Below are positions 33,759 through 42,753 of a stretch of DNA of 64,000 bases, piece after piece (within the stretch, counting starts at the first letter, position 1; every line of letters begins with the position of its first letter). The stretch spans positions 744,001 to 808,000 of the forward strand of contig CAXNLE010000002.1 in the NCBI GenBank assembly GCA_964203235.1, read 5' to 3'. The stretch comes from BACL27 sp964203235. GTDB lineage: Bacteria > Actinomycetota > Acidimicrobiia > Acidimicrobiales > Ilumatobacteraceae. The notes below the pieces were generated by a model. The model did not search any database and had not been told where the DNA came from. It saw only the letters and a list, made by a program, of their open reading frames with translations. The position numbers and the translations under genes are program-made.

Positions 33759-33783
33759 CGAAACTTAAGCACGAATTACCAAA

Positions 33784-34197
33784 GTGAAACCCGACGAAGA
33801 TCTCCGAACCTCGAGTGGTTTAGTCGTGCCAAGTAGTGCACTGAATTGGAGTTTTGCCCGTTCAAGTGGTGCGGGTGGGCAGCACATTAATAAAACTTCA
33901 TCAAAAGCAACTTTGGTTGTTGAGACTGATGCGATCACTGGTTCAGAAATCTTGCTGAGACGAGTAAAAACAAAATGGCCCAAAACAGTTCGCGTGTCAA
34001 GTCAAACAAGTAGAAGTCAATGGCGTAACCGCCAACTTTGTCTAAGTCAACTGACAGAGATGCTTGACGATGTCGCCAAACCGGCAAGCCCGCAACGAAG
34101 AAAATCGAAACCGACCCGAGGGTCTATTGAGCGACGGCTTGAAGGCAAACGACATGCCAGCAAGAAAAAAGAATCCCGCCGATCTGATGACTGGTGA
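33784..34197 (+). CDS. arfB: ArfB-like peptidyl-tRNA hydrolase (ribosome rescue)
   Basis: 137 residues. The GGQ loop in ARSSGAGGQHINKTSSKATLV is that of class I release-factor-type hydrolases. The codon-recognition domains are absent, and the C-terminal tail is basic (KPTRGSIERRLEGKRHASKKK), which in ArfB inserts in the empty mRNA channel. It frees ribosomes stalled on mRNA without stop codon. GTG start. It complements or replaces tmRNA. Confidence 0.92.
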   Translation: MKPDEDLRTSSGLVVPSSALNWSFARSSGAGGQHINKTSSKATLVVETDAITGSEILLRRVKTKWPKTVRVSSQTSRSQWRNRQLCLSQLTEMLDDVAKPASPQRRKSKPTRGSIERRLEGKRHASKKKESRRSDDW

Positions 34198-34207
34198 ATG
34201 ACTTAAT

Positions 34208-34414
34208 TTAAAACAAACTTACGAGTGACCATAAAGCGGCAATGCCACCGATTGTCGCCATTACCAAACTGCGCAAGATGGGTGCCTTAACTAAATCATT
34301 CGCATCGCGGCGTTTTTTCGGCGGACGAACTAATGCAGCGATGTTGCCGGCACACATGGCGCCGCCCAATGCAATAACCAGCCATGCAAGTAAATCTTCT
34401 CCAAGAAACATCAT
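34208..34414 (-). CDS. Small membrane protein, unknown
   Basis: 68 residues. Two hydrophobic helices (about 9-29 and 48-67) flank a basic loop, RPPKKRRDANDLVK. It lies 22 bp downstream of dnaB on the same strand with no terminator between, so it is likely co-transcribed. The pattern of two helices and a positive cytosolic loop is coherent, and codon use is like its neighbours. I do not recognise a family. Confidence 0.55.
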   Translation of the reverse strand: MMFLGEDLLAWLVIALGGAMCAGNIAALVRPPKKRRDANDLVKAPILRSLVMATIGGIAALWSLVSLF

Positions 34415-34436
34415 TTGTGCCTTTTGTTTAAACTAT

Positions 34437-35828
34437 TTATAAATCTGAATTTGAATCTGTCGCAAAGTTCTCGAACCTTGTGTAAGCACCAAGCCAAGCG
34501 AGGCGCACTTTGCCTAGCGGGCCAGCACGATGCTTTGAGATACTTAATTCTGCAGCACCAAGTTCGTCTTTGTTGTCGGGGTTGTAAACCTCGTCGCGAT
34601 ATAAAAACATCACCACGTCGGCGTCTTGTTCGAGTGCGCCAGATTCGCGCAAGTCAGAAAGTGTTGGCCGCTTATCTGTGCGTGCTTCTAATCCACGACT
34701 CAACTGACTAAGGGCAAGAATTGGAATCTTAAACTCGCGTGCTAGCAGTTTTAACTTACGACTGATCTCACTGACTTCAAGTTGCCTGTTCTCTGGTCGA
34801 CCATCGCCGCCCATGAGTTGTAGATAGTCGATCACGATGAGCGAGAGATCACCTTGACGACTAAGAGTTCTTCGAGCCTTCGCACGAATCGCGCCAACCG
34901 ATGTGCCTGGGCTGTCGTCAATAATCAACGGCACATCTAGGCGACCTACCGCGTGTCCGATCTTTGTCCAGTCATTTGGCGTAGGGCGACCGCTACGCAA
35001 TATTGCCGAGTCGACTCCGGCTTCACTTGCCAAAATTCTTTGTACAAGTTCTGCGCTTCCCATTTCAAGAGAAAAGAACAGAACTGCTTTACCTGAGTTG
35101 CGCGCAACATGCACGGCAATACCAAGTGCGAGCGCCGACTTTCCCATTGCAGGGCGAGCACCAAGAATATTTAACGTACCCGGTTGCAGGCCGAGCAAAA
35201 TTTTATCTAAACCAGCTAAGCCAGTTGCGATGCCAGTTATTGATTCTTTATTATTTGCGCGGTCTTCTAACTTCTCCATTGCGTCTTCAACCAAATTCTT
35301 AAGTGGCTGAGATGCATCACCGATATTGCTTTCTGAAACGTCAAATACTTTTGATTCAGAATCATCAATCGCTTTCGCCACATCCTCTGGCCCGCTGTAA
35401 GCGATCTCGGCGATTTCTGATGCAACCGTCAATAGTCGGCGAAGTGATGCGGTTTCACGAACAATTTTCGCATAACGATCGGCGCTTGTAATTGCCGGTG
35501 TCGCATTTTGTAAAGTCAGTAGCGCGTCAATGCCGCCCATACCGTCAAGCAAATTGTTACGTCGTAATTCTTCACCAACTGTTATCGGATCAACAGGCTC
35601 GCCCGCAGTATTGAGTGATCGAATCGCATCGAATATATGTTGGTGTGCTGGCTTATAAAATTCTTCTGACCTAACGCCTCGTTCAAACGCAACAGCAACT
35701 GCTTCTTGTGACAGCAACATTGCACCAAGCAACGATGCTTCTGCTTCAATGCTGTGCGGAGGAATTCGATTCGTTTGTCGCTGCTGTGCACCAGAGCGAT
35801 CGCTGCGAGAGAATTCAGCGATTGACAT
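34437..35828 (-). CDS. dnaB: Replicative DNA helicase DnaB
   Basis: 463 residues. The N-terminal primase-interacting domain starts at RIPPHSIEAEASLLGAML. The RecA-like motor has Walker A GARPAMGKSALAL, Walker B LIVIDYLQLM and EISRKLKLLAREFKIPILALSQLSRGLEARTDKRP. No intein is present, unlike many actinobacterial dnaB genes. It is preceded by a DnaA-box-like array. The usual actinobacterial order rpsF-ssb-rpsR-rplI-dnaB is kept. Confidence 0.97.
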   Translation of the reverse strand: MSIAEFSRSDRSGAQQRQTNRIPPHSIEAEASLLGAMLLSQEAVAVAFERGVRSEEFYKPAHQHIFDAIRSLNTAGEPVDPITVGEELRRNNLLDGMGGIDALLTLQNATPAITSADRYAKIVRETASLRRLLTVASEIAEIAYSGPEDVAKAIDDSESKVFDVSESNIGDASQPLKNLVEDAMEKLEDRANNKESITGIATGLAGLDKILLGLQPGTLNILGARPAMGKSALALGIAVHVARNSGKAVLFFSLEMGSAELVQRILASEAGVDSAILRSGRPTPNDWTKIGHAVGRLDVPLIIDDSPGTSVGAIRAKARRTLSRQGDLSLIVIDYLQLMGGDGRPENRQLEVSEISRKLKLLAREFKIPILALSQLSRGLEARTDKRPTLSDLRESGALEQDADVVMFLYRDEVYNPDNKDELGAAELSISKHRAGPLGKVRLAWLGAYTRFENFATDSNSDL

Positions 35829-35886
35829 GACTACACAATGCCTTGATTTGCCTGTTGATTGCTAGCGGTATAACCCTGTGATTTTC

Positions 35887-35922
35887 GTGTGGATAACCGT
35901 GTTGATAACTGTGTTGATCAAA
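35887..35922. promoter_or_regulatory. 12-bp-phased DnaA-box-like array upstream of dnaB
   Basis: Three consecutive 12-bp units read GTGTGGATAACC, GTGTTGATAACT and GTGTTGATCAAA. The first contains TGTGGATAA (35888-35896), a perfect DnaA box TTATCCACA on the minus strand. The second is one base off and the third two bases off. The array is in the 120-bp gap between rplI and dnaB, about 60 bp before the dnaB start. Confidence 0.7.
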
Positions 35923-35948
35923 CCGTAAAGCGCGACTAACAATCAACT

Positions 35949-36395
35949 CTATTTCGAGACGATGTTTACCGACATGTTTGTTAACACTTCTGCAAACAGC
36001 TCTACAACAACTACGTGCTCGCCTAGTTGTCGCAACGGTGCTTCTAGTTGCACTTGCTTGCGATCAATCGTTGCACCAGTCTGGTCAAATATTGCTTTCA
36101 CAATTTCTGTAGAAGTTATTGAGCCAAACAAACGCCCTTCGTTGCCTGCCTTTGCCGAAATGGTAATTACTTTTGTGGCTAATGAAGATGCAAGACTTCG
36201 TGCAGATTCACGGTCTGTCGCGGCCTTAAGTTCTTGCGCTTTGCGCATTACCTCGGCTTGGGCAACCGTGCCGTCGTTAGCAACAACAGCAAGATCCTTC
36301 GGCAACAAAAAGTTGCGAGCATGTCCTGCAGACACATTGACAATGTCGCCGCGACGGCCCACACCCTTGACATCGGATCGAAGAAGAATTTTCAT
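35949..36395 (-). CDS. rplI: Ribosomal protein bL9
   Basis: 148 residues. The N-terminal domain has MKILLRSDVKGVGRRGDIVNVSAGHARNFLLPKDLA with the L9 signature. A long connecting helix and the C-terminal domain follow (LFGSITSTEIVKAI). It is a 50S component near the L1 stalk. The ATG overlaps the rpsR stop (ATGA). Confidence 0.97.
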   Translation of the reverse strand: MKILLRSDVKGVGRRGDIVNVSAGHARNFLLPKDLAVVANDGTVAQAEVMRKAQELKAATDRESARSLASSLATKVITISAKAGNEGRLFGSITSTEIVKAIFDQTGATIDRKQVQLEAPLRQLGEHVVVVELFAEVLTNMSVNIVSK

Positions 36396-36844
36396 GATGC
36401 TGCCCCGTCAACGCTAACTTCGGTTGTTATTTCTGCTGTGATATTTGGCGCTACTTCTACTGTTTCTGAAACAGTGACCGAACTACGCGGCGCTGCATCA
36501 TCACGGCGTGGACGACGTGGACCACGATCGCGGTCACGGTCGTCAGAACCGTATTCGCCACGCTCGCGTGGCGCGCGCGCAGCAGAAACCTGCTTCATGT
36601 ATGGCAACAGTGCCATCTCACGAGCATTCTTAACTGCTGTCGCGATATCGCGTTGAAGTTGAACACTGTTGCCGTTCATTCTTCGCGCGCGCAACTTTGA
36701 GCGATCTGACATAAAGCGTTGCAATAAATTGACATCTTTATAGTCAACAAAACCGATCTTTTCTTTGACTACAACGTTTGAGCGCTTCTTTGGTTTGCGC
36801 AACAACGCTTTTTGGGCACGTAACTTGTTGGATTTACTTGTCAT
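36392..36844 (-). CDS. rpsR: Ribosomal protein bS18 with a long disordered C-terminal extension
   Basis: 150 residues. The S18 core (about residues 20-85) reads VDYKDVNLLQRFMSDRSKLRARRMNGNSVQLQRDIATAVKNAREMALLPYM. Normal S18 ends near residue 85. Here some 60 residues follow: first an Arg/Asp-rich stretch (RERGEYGSDDRDRDRGPRRPRRDD), then an acidic beta-prone tail (SVTVSETVEVAPNITAEITTEVSV). The extension is in frame, has no stop, and overlaps rplI by ATGA, so it is genuinely coding. Its role is unknown. Confidence 0.93.
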   Translation of the reverse strand: MTSKSNKLRAQKALLRKPKKRSNVVVKEKIGFVDYKDVNLLQRFMSDRSKLRARRMNGNSVQLQRDIATAVKNAREMALLPYMKQVSAARAPRERGEYGSDDRDRDRGPRRPRRDDAAPRSSVTVSETVEVAPNITAEITTEVSVDGAAS

Positions 36845-36913
36845 TGGGAATGTCCTTAATCGTCGAGTTTATTTTTATTGCTTTGATGATTGCTTTAATG
36901 AACTGTTTAATTT

Positions 36914-37369
36914 CTAGAAAGGTTCTTCGCCATCAAATGGCGTTGCTTCGTTGCCAGGATTTGAACCTGAGTTTGCTGGTCGGTTGCTTGCTGCTCCGCC
37001 ACCTTGGCCTTCTTGCTTTGGTGTACGCACCACTGTTGCAGTTGCCCAACGCAAACTTGGCCCGATGTCATCTGCCACGACATCAATCGCTGTGCGCTTC
37101 TCGCCCTCGCGGGATGTGTATTCGCGCTGCTCTAGTCGACCGGTCACAACAACTCGCGAACCTTTGACCAAAGTTGCCGCTGCGTTCTCTCCGAGTTGAC
37201 CCCAAGCAGTGACATTGAACCAAGAAGTTTGTTCTTGCCATTCACCGTTGACCTGGTATCGACGACCGACACCCATACTGAACGACGCGACTGCTCGGCC
37301 AGTGGCAGTAAATCGAATTTCTGGGTCGCGAGGTAAGTTTCCGACGAGTGTGATGCTGTTGTCAGCCAT
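36914..37369 (-). CDS. ssb: Single-stranded DNA-binding protein
   Basis: 151 residues. The OB fold reads NSITLVGNLPRDPEIRFTATGRAVASFSMGVGRRY, with the ssDNA-binding aromatic residues in QEQTSWFNVTAWGQLGENAA. A Gly/Asn-rich linker ends in the conserved acidic tip FDGEEPF, which recruits repair and replication proteins. It lies between rpsF and rpsR as in most bacteria. Confidence 0.97.
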   Translation of the reverse strand: MADNSITLVGNLPRDPEIRFTATGRAVASFSMGVGRRYQVNGEWQEQTSWFNVTAWGQLGENAAATLVKGSRVVVTGRLEQREYTSREGEKRTAIDVVADDIGPSLRWATATVVRTPKQEGQGGGAASNRPANSGSNPGNEATPFDGEEPF

Positions 37370-37399
37370 TTTGTCCCTTTATTTCTTTTGTAAAAATTC

Positions 37400-37726
37400 T
37401 TAAGCCGAGACGGTCATGCCACGGCGTGCGGCTTCGTCATCAGGAAGGCGGAGGAGTTTGTGTCTCAGAACATCATCTGCGATTCGCATGGCACGCTCGG
37501 CTTCGTCGAGTGCACCACCTGGCGCTGAGATATTGAAAATTGCGTAGTAGCCATCTTCTTGTTTTTTAATTGGATAAGCCAAACGACGCTTACCCCACCA
37601 ATCAGGTGTGCCATGAACTTTGCCACCGGCAGTAGTTACTGATTTAGTAACAACACTGATCCAGTTGTGGGCTGCGGACTCTTCGAGTTTGCCGCTGACA
37701 ATAACCATTAATTCGTATGCTCGCAT
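37400..37726 (-). CDS. rpsF: Ribosomal protein bS6
   Basis: 108 residues. MRAYELMVIVSGKLEE, GTPDWWGKRRLAYPIKKQEDGYYAIFNI and the C-terminal LRHKLLRLPD are S6 signatures. It forms a dimer with S18 in the 30S platform. I chose the ATG (MRAYEL); a longer form would include the leader hairpin. GGGAG is eleven bases upstream and partly inside the hairpin. Confidence 0.96.
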   Translation of the reverse strand: MRAYELMVIVSGKLEESAAHNWISVVTKSVTTAGGKVHGTPDWWGKRRLAYPIKKQEDGYYAIFNISAPGGALDEAERAMRIADDVLRHKLLRLPDDEAARRGMTVSA

Positions 37727-37739
37727 GAACGTAAAAACT

Positions 37740-37777
37740 CCCTTCGGACCCAACGATTAATTGGGGCCCCCGAAGGG
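37740..37777 (-). promoter_or_regulatory. rpsF leader hairpin, candidate S6:S18 autoregulatory element
   Basis: On the minus strand CCCTTCGG and CCGAAGGG form eight perfect pairs. Inside them CCCAA and TTGGG form a second stem around a seven-base loop, with an asymmetric GGGCC/T internal loop between the stems. The 3' strand runs into the Shine-Dalgarno of rpsF. In many bacteria the S6:S18 complex binds such a structure, with CCG in the bulge, and represses its own mRNA. The CCG is present here at the junction. This is an inference from fold and place. Confidence 0.55.
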
Positions 37778-37840
37778 GCAGGTATGTGAAGTTGAAAGTG
37801 TAACGGCACAAACACACAGTGCCACAGCCCTGTTGCAGGG

Positions 37841-38275
37841 TTATTGAGAGACGGCCGACTTTCGCGACTTGCCTCGCCCGCCTAGCACCCGAGTTTTTAG
37901 CAGGTGGTGCCACGAGCAACTGCGACAGACTTCTATTAAATAAGCCGTGAAACGCTCTGGACGAAAATCAAACTCTTCTACCTCGGCTCGAGTAGCAATA
38001 AACCGCCCATGGCTCGGCAACCGCGGACCAAAGACATACGACACCGTGACAAGTTGATCGTTGACACAAATCGGACACTTGACGCGAGTTGGTCGACCAA
38101 AGTTTCGAGCGACGCGCAACAACTCTGGATGTGCATCGCACAAAGTATCGCGAGAAACTTCTCCGCGACGAAAATTATTTATTTGAGCACGTCGTGTTAG
38201 ACGATGATCAATTTCGCCAACAGAATTATCGGCGCTCGTCTCATCGGTGTCTGTGCCTTCGGTCTTGCATGCCAT
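37841..38275 (-). CDS. DUF5318 family protein (zinc-ribbon-like)
   Basis: 144 residues. VKCPICVNDQLVTVSYVFGPRLPSHGR and the later VCRSCSWHHLL supply four cysteines and histidines for a metal site. The N-terminal part has the actinobacterial DUF5318 pattern LTRRAQINNFRRGEVSRDTLCDAHPELLRVARNFG. The protein ends in a basic stretch (GRGKSRKSA). It regularly stands upstream of rpsF in actinobacteria, as here. Function unknown; nucleic-acid binding is plausible from the metal site and charge. Confidence 0.85.
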   Translation of the reverse strand: MACKTEGTDTDETSADNSVGEIDHRLTRRAQINNFRRGEVSRDTLCDAHPELLRVARNFGRPTRVKCPICVNDQLVTVSYVFGPRLPSHGRFIATRAEVEEFDFRPERFTAYLIEVCRSCSWHHLLKTRVLGGRGKSRKSAVSQ

Positions 38276-38316
38276 AATTATTTAGACCTTAACATTTAAG
38301 AAACCGAAATTTACAA

Positions 38317-39717
38317 CTAGCTTGTTCGCAAGTTCCACCAAGATTTAAGGCGCTCACGAATTGCCTCATCGCCGAGTAAACCTTCTTCAATGCGAATTTC
38401 CATAAGAAATTCAAGTGCATCCCCGATATCTCGACCTGGCTTAATTTTAAGAAACTCCATTACTTGAGAGCCGTCTAGTTCGGGACGCATTGCCTTTAAT
38501 TCTTCGCTCACAGCTAACTCTGCGATGCGTTTTTCAAGTTCGCTCATGCGGCGTGCTAGCGCCTCGACTTTTTTCTCATTACGTGTTGTGCAATCACTGC
38601 GCGTTAAAACATTTAAGTCAGCCAAATGCGCCCCCGCATCGCGAACATAGCGTCGCACCGCAGCGTCGGTCCATCCCATTTGATATGTATGAAAACGCGC
38701 GCTCAACGCGACGAGTTCTGAAACAGTTTCAATATCTTGAGTCGAATACTTCAATTTTCGCATTCGTTCGCGTGTCATTCGGGCGCCCACTGCTTCGTGA
38801 TGATAAAAAGTTACGCCTTTGCCAGCGCGAATTGACCTTGTCTTTGGTTTTCCGACATCGTGAAACAACGCTGCCAACCGTGTGATTCGAAAATCACACG
38901 GAGCATCAGGCTGAACATTTTCAACGACTGCCAAAGTGTGAGTAAGTACATCTTTATGCCGATGAATCGGATCTTGTTCTAGTTGCATCGCCGCTAACTC
39001 TGGTAGAAAATGTTGCGATAATCCATTATTAACTAAGAACCACAATCCAAACGACGGACGCAACGTGACCATCAGTCGATCGAATTCATCGCGAATTCTC
39101 TCGGCGCTGACAATCGTGATGCGCTCATTCATTAATTTGACTGCCGCAGTCAACTCAGGCACTGGCACAACACCAAGACCAGAGATAAAACGCGCCGCCC
39201 GCAACATTCGCAATGGGTCATCGCTAAAACTTATTTCTGGGGACATCGGCGTGCGTAAAACTTTGGTAAGCAGATCGGCCATGCCGTTAAACGGATCAAT
39301 AAGTTCAGGAGATTCTTGAGTTACATCTAGCGCCATTGAATTAATAGTGAAGTCGCGACGTGAAAGATCTTCATGAATATCTTTTGAAAATTGCACATCT
39401 GGTTTTCGAGAGTCTGGCGAATACGCCTCGGCGCGATGCGTCGTGATTTCGTAAACACGCTCGCCTTTTTTCGCACCGATAGTGCCGAATCGTTCACCTT
39501 GTGTCCATAATGCATCCGACCAGCCGGCAAGAACTGATTTAATTTGATCTGGAAGAGCGTCGGTTGTTAAATCGAAATCCAAATCTTTAACATTGCGATC
39601 CAACATCAAATCGCGCACGGTCCCGCCAACTAAAAATAGTTTGAAACCAGCATCGCGAAACCTAGGCACAAGTGGGGCGATCTCGTTTAAAACTGGCGCG
39701 AAGCGCTGGGGCATCAC
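38317..39717 (-). CDS. pcnA: CCA-adding tRNA nucleotidyltransferase (class II) with HD domain
   Basis: 466 residues. The palm motif LVGGTVRDLMLDRNVKDLDFDLTTDA carries the DxD metal site. RRDFTINSMALDV and DDPLRMLRAARF are head and neck signatures. A C-terminal HD domain (LFHDVGKP, about residue 275) is typical of actinobacterial enzymes. None of the tRNA genes in this window encodes CCA, so the enzyme is essential for tRNA maturation. Start is GTG, with ATG as the next codon. It marks the left end of the origin synteny block (Rv3907c in M. tuberculosis). Confidence 0.95.
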   Translation of the reverse strand: MMPQRFAPVLNEIAPLVPRFRDAGFKLFLVGGTVRDLMLDRNVKDLDFDLTTDALPDQIKSVLAGWSDALWTQGERFGTIGAKKGERVYEITTHRAEAYSPDSRKPDVQFSKDIHEDLSRRDFTINSMALDVTQESPELIDPFNGMADLLTKVLRTPMSPEISFSDDPLRMLRAARFISGLGVVPVPELTAAVKLMNERITIVSAERIRDEFDRLMVTLRPSFGLWFLVNNGLSQHFLPELAAMQLEQDPIHRHKDVLTHTLAVVENVQPDAPCDFRITRLAALFHDVGKPKTRSIRAGKGVTFYHHEAVGARMTRERMRKLKYSTQDIETVSELVALSARFHTYQMGWTDAAVRRYVRDAGAHLADLNVLTRSDCTTRNEKKVEALARRMSELEKRIAELAVSEELKAMRPELDGSQVMEFLKIKPGRDIGDALEFLMEIRIEEGLLGDEAIRERLKSWWNLRTS

Positions 39718-39812
39718 GCCTACAGGCTACGCATGCTCAAGCATCAACTGTTGAGACTGCTCAATTGACGGGGCTAAATAGAAGGGTCTAGTGGCACTAC
39801 CGTAAATGCCTA

Positions 39813-41876
39813 ATGATTATGCGCCTTAAATCACTGATTGCGCCAATACTCATGGCTGTCGTAGTCAGCACAGCCGCCCCTTTGATTTTGGCTCTGCCTG
39901 CCGAGGCTCAACGAACAGAGGAAGTAGCCATAACTAGTTTGAAATTATCTGCGCAGAACTTTCATGTTTATAACTCAGGCATCTTGCGCTTTATTTTTTC
40001 AGTAGACGACCCCAATTTGCTGAACAAATTATTAACGGTGAAAAATTCTGTGATTCGTGTTTCAATTGGTGCACGAGTTACGGGGGGTGATCAAGAAGTT
40101 CGAGATCTAATTTCAGACCCATCTCTGTTTGTCGCCACAGACTCGGTTGACTTTGCAACTCAAAAGCTTTTGCGCAAACAAGACGACCAATTTGAAATAA
40201 CTGCTTTGACTGGTGATTTAAGTGTTGTGATGGGTAACGAATTAACTTCTGGGTCACAAAATGATGCAACAAAAATTGAATTCAGTGGCCCGGGTATTTA
40301 TCCAATTCGAATCGAATCTCTGATAAATAAAGTTGTGCGTGCCAATGTGACAAGTTTTGTCAATCGCGTTGATCTTTCAACTCGCCTCGAGCCCATGCCC
40401 GTAAATCTGCTTGTCACTGTAGATAGCGCGAACACACTGCAACTTGATGGTTCACACAGAGTTGACGACCTGACTCGTGAAAAAATTTCTCAATTAGTTT
40501 CGTTATTAGAACTTGATGGACCACTCGTCTCAACACAAGTTTCTCCGCAAGTGATTGACGGCTTGAGTAAGTCTGTAAACCCCGCAGACCAAGAGTTGCT
40601 GTTAAGACTTACAAATGCAATTAGCAAAACAAATCTGATTGCGACGAGTTATCTGGCGTTCGACCCATCAGGTGCAGGTCAAACTAAGCACGAAAAAGAA
40701 TTTAACGCACTTGTTGATCTTGGGAAGAGCAGTTTAAGTTCTCGTTTCGCTTCTAATGTTGCCGTTTCTGATGTTTGGGTTGCCAGAACTCAACTCGACC
40801 AATTTGGAGTAGACCTGTTGGCTAAATCTGGATACCGATCAATCGTTATGTTGCCAGCAGCAGGCGCAGCACTGGGCAGCTTTGACAACACGGCCCGACC
40901 ATACCGTCTCGTTTCTGGTGTTAAAACGATGTCACTGTATGTCGTAGACCCAACTTATGTAGCCCAATTAGGCGAAGTGAAAAATAGTTCGTTCATTGCC
41001 GCAAGCGCAATAGCGGCACAGCTGTTAGCGCAACGAAGCAAAATTGAAAGTGATGGCGGAACGCCTTCACTTAAGCGAACTGTTTTGACAACTCAAGATG
41101 GTGCGGTGTTGAATTCAAATTTGATTCACGAAATTTTATTGATTTTGAAACGCGTTCCTCAACAAATTTCGATCCAGACATTAAATAATTTACCTGAACC
41201 GCGACAAGACGCATACAAACCAGATCTTCGTGTTAAAGATATATCTCAATTCGAAATACGAATGAAGAATATTGACCTGCTTCGTGCTGACCTTAATAAA
41301 CTCAATTCATCTCTCGACCAAAATTCAAATACTTGGGCGATTTGGAAGGAACGTTTGATGGTCATGTCAAGCGATACTTTGACTAAAACCCAGCGAGAAG
41401 AATTTGCCACTCAAACTCGAAACGAACTTAAATCTTTGCGAACCGCAGTAACACTTAAAGAAGGCACGACTTTTACATTCGGAAGTCGAAAAAGTCAATT
41501 ACGACTTGATTTGAAAAATTCTTCGAACGAAGATTTGACGATTCAGGTCAAAGTTGAAAGCCCAAAACTTAAGCTCGACAGATCTATGGCAATTATTGAG
41601 GTGCCAGCAAATAGTTCAAACGAATTAGTGATCAACGCTGTTGCTTTGTCGAACGGTTTGTTTCCCGTTGATGTAAGAATTTTTACAGCCGACGGGTCAA
41701 GCCAACTGGGTAAAAAAATTGAAATCTCGGCTCGAGTGAATGCAATCGCCGGTCTGGGTCAAGTAGTCACAGGGGTCGCTTTGCTACTTCTCGTAACGTG
41801 GTGGGCCGCCCATTTTCGGCGCAAATATCGCACTCAAGTCGGCGATGAATCTCCCGTACTACGCTCTGATGTATGA
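39813..41876 (+). CDS. DUF6049-like secreted/type I membrane protein
   Basis: 687 residues. The signal peptide (cleavage near ALPAEAQ, residue 33) is followed by about 600 extracytoplasmic residues with beta-rich Ig-like stretches. These include a domain with DLSTRLEPMPVNLLVTVDSANTL and a C-terminal LRLDLKNSSNEDLTIQVKVESP. A final helix (about 651-669) and basic tail (RRKYR) end the protein. Position next to the CCA enzyme, size and topology match M. tuberculosis Rv3909 (DUF6049), normally followed by MurJ. Function in the envelope unknown. Its stop overlaps the degV start. Confidence 0.75.
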   Translation: MIMRLKSLIAPILMAVVVSTAAPLILALPAEAQRTEEVAITSLKLSAQNFHVYNSGILRFIFSVDDPNLLNKLLTVKNSVIRVSIGARVTGGDQEVRDLISDPSLFVATDSVDFATQKLLRKQDDQFEITALTGDLSVVMGNELTSGSQNDATKIEFSGPGIYPIRIESLINKVVRANVTSFVNRVDLSTRLEPMPVNLLVTVDSANTLQLDGSHRVDDLTREKISQLVSLLELDGPLVSTQVSPQVIDGLSKSVNPADQELLLRLTNAISKTNLIATSYLAFDPSGAGQTKHEKEFNALVDLGKSSLSSRFASNVAVSDVWVARTQLDQFGVDLLAKSGYRSIVMLPAAGAALGSFDNTARPYRLVSGVKTMSLYVVDPTYVAQLGEVKNSSFIAASAIAAQLLAQRSKIESDGGTPSLKRTVLTTQDGAVLNSNLIHEILLILKRVPQQISIQTLNNLPEPRQDAYKPDLRVKDISQFEIRMKNIDLLRADLNKLNSSLDQNSNTWAIWKERLMVMSSDTLTKTQREEFATQTRNELKSLRTAVTLKEGTTFTFGSRKSQLRLDLKNSSNEDLTIQVKVESPKLKLDRSMAIIEVPANSSNELVINAVALSNGLFPVDVRIFTADGSSQLGKKIEISARVNAIAGLGQVVTGVALLLLVTWWAAHFRRKYRTQVGDESPVLRSDV

Positions 41877-42706
41877 CAATCCGCATAGTTACAGACTCTG
41901 CTTGTGATATTCCCCAAGCATTAGTTGAAAAATACAACATCACTATTGTTCCATTAACTTTTAGTTTTGGGGATAAAGAATTTATTGATCGAGAAAGTTT
42001 GACGACCGAAGAATTTTGGAAACATTGTGCTGATTCGCCAACTCTGCCCCAGACTGCGGCACCAGCGCCAGGACAATTCACTCAGGCTTACCGCACTCTG
42101 ATACAACAAGGTGCGACAGGCATTCTCGTAATTAGCCTTTCACGCGAACTCTCAGCAACCATGCAGTCAGCTGAAACAGGGGCAAAAGAATCTGGCGTCT
42201 CTGTGCCAGTTCGGTTCGTTGATAGTCGTTCAGCCAGCATGGGCGAAGGAATAACGGTTATCGCAGTCGCCAAAATGGCGGCCACTGGTGCATCACTTGA
42301 TGAGCTTGAAGTTGCAGCAAACAATTTCGCCAGTCGCACAAAAGTTTTTGGTGCATTAGACACGCTTGAAAACCTAAAAAAGGGAGGCCGAATTAGCAAC
42401 ACCAAAGCCTTTCTGGCATCGGCCTTGGCGATTAAACCGATTATTGAGGTACGCGGTGGAAAACTCGAAGAAGGTGGCAAAGAGAGAACTCGTGGCAAAG
42501 CACTTGCTTTTCTGATTGAGAAAATTAGATCTGCCGGAGAAATTACCGATTTAGCTGTATTGCATGCTCAATGCAGTGATATTGATTCATTTGTCGCACA
42601 GTTAAAGACAATTTATAGCGGTGAAATAATTGTCAGCGATATTGGATCGGTTATTGGCTCACATACCGGAATCGGAACTGTTGGTGTCACATATCACGTT
42701 AAGTGA
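41873..42706 (+). CDS. DegV family fatty-acid-binding protein
   Basis: 277 residues. The N-terminus IRIVTDSACDIPQALVEKYNITIVPL and the segment GILVISLSRELSATMQSAETGA are DegV signatures. The C-terminal part ends HTGIGTVGVTYHV. Such proteins bind a fatty acid and pair with a fatty-acid kinase (FakA), which is not encoded in the window. It is coupled to the DUF6049-like gene by ATGA, in the place where MurJ stands in other actinobacteria. Confidence 0.92.
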   Translation: MTIRIVTDSACDIPQALVEKYNITIVPLTFSFGDKEFIDRESLTTEEFWKHCADSPTLPQTAAPAPGQFTQAYRTLIQQGATGILVISLSRELSATMQSAETGAKESGVSVPVRFVDSRSASMGEGITVIAVAKMAATGASLDELEVAANNFASRTKVFGALDTLENLKKGGRISNTKAFLASALAIKPIIEVRGGKLEEGGKERTRGKALAFLIEKIRSAGEITDLAVLHAQCSDIDSFVAQLKTIYSGEIIVSDIGSVIGSHTGIGTVGVTYHVK

Positions 42707-42753
42707 CATTCCCCAACTAAAGGCTCGCGCAGAACTAGCGTAAAAGTTCAGCG

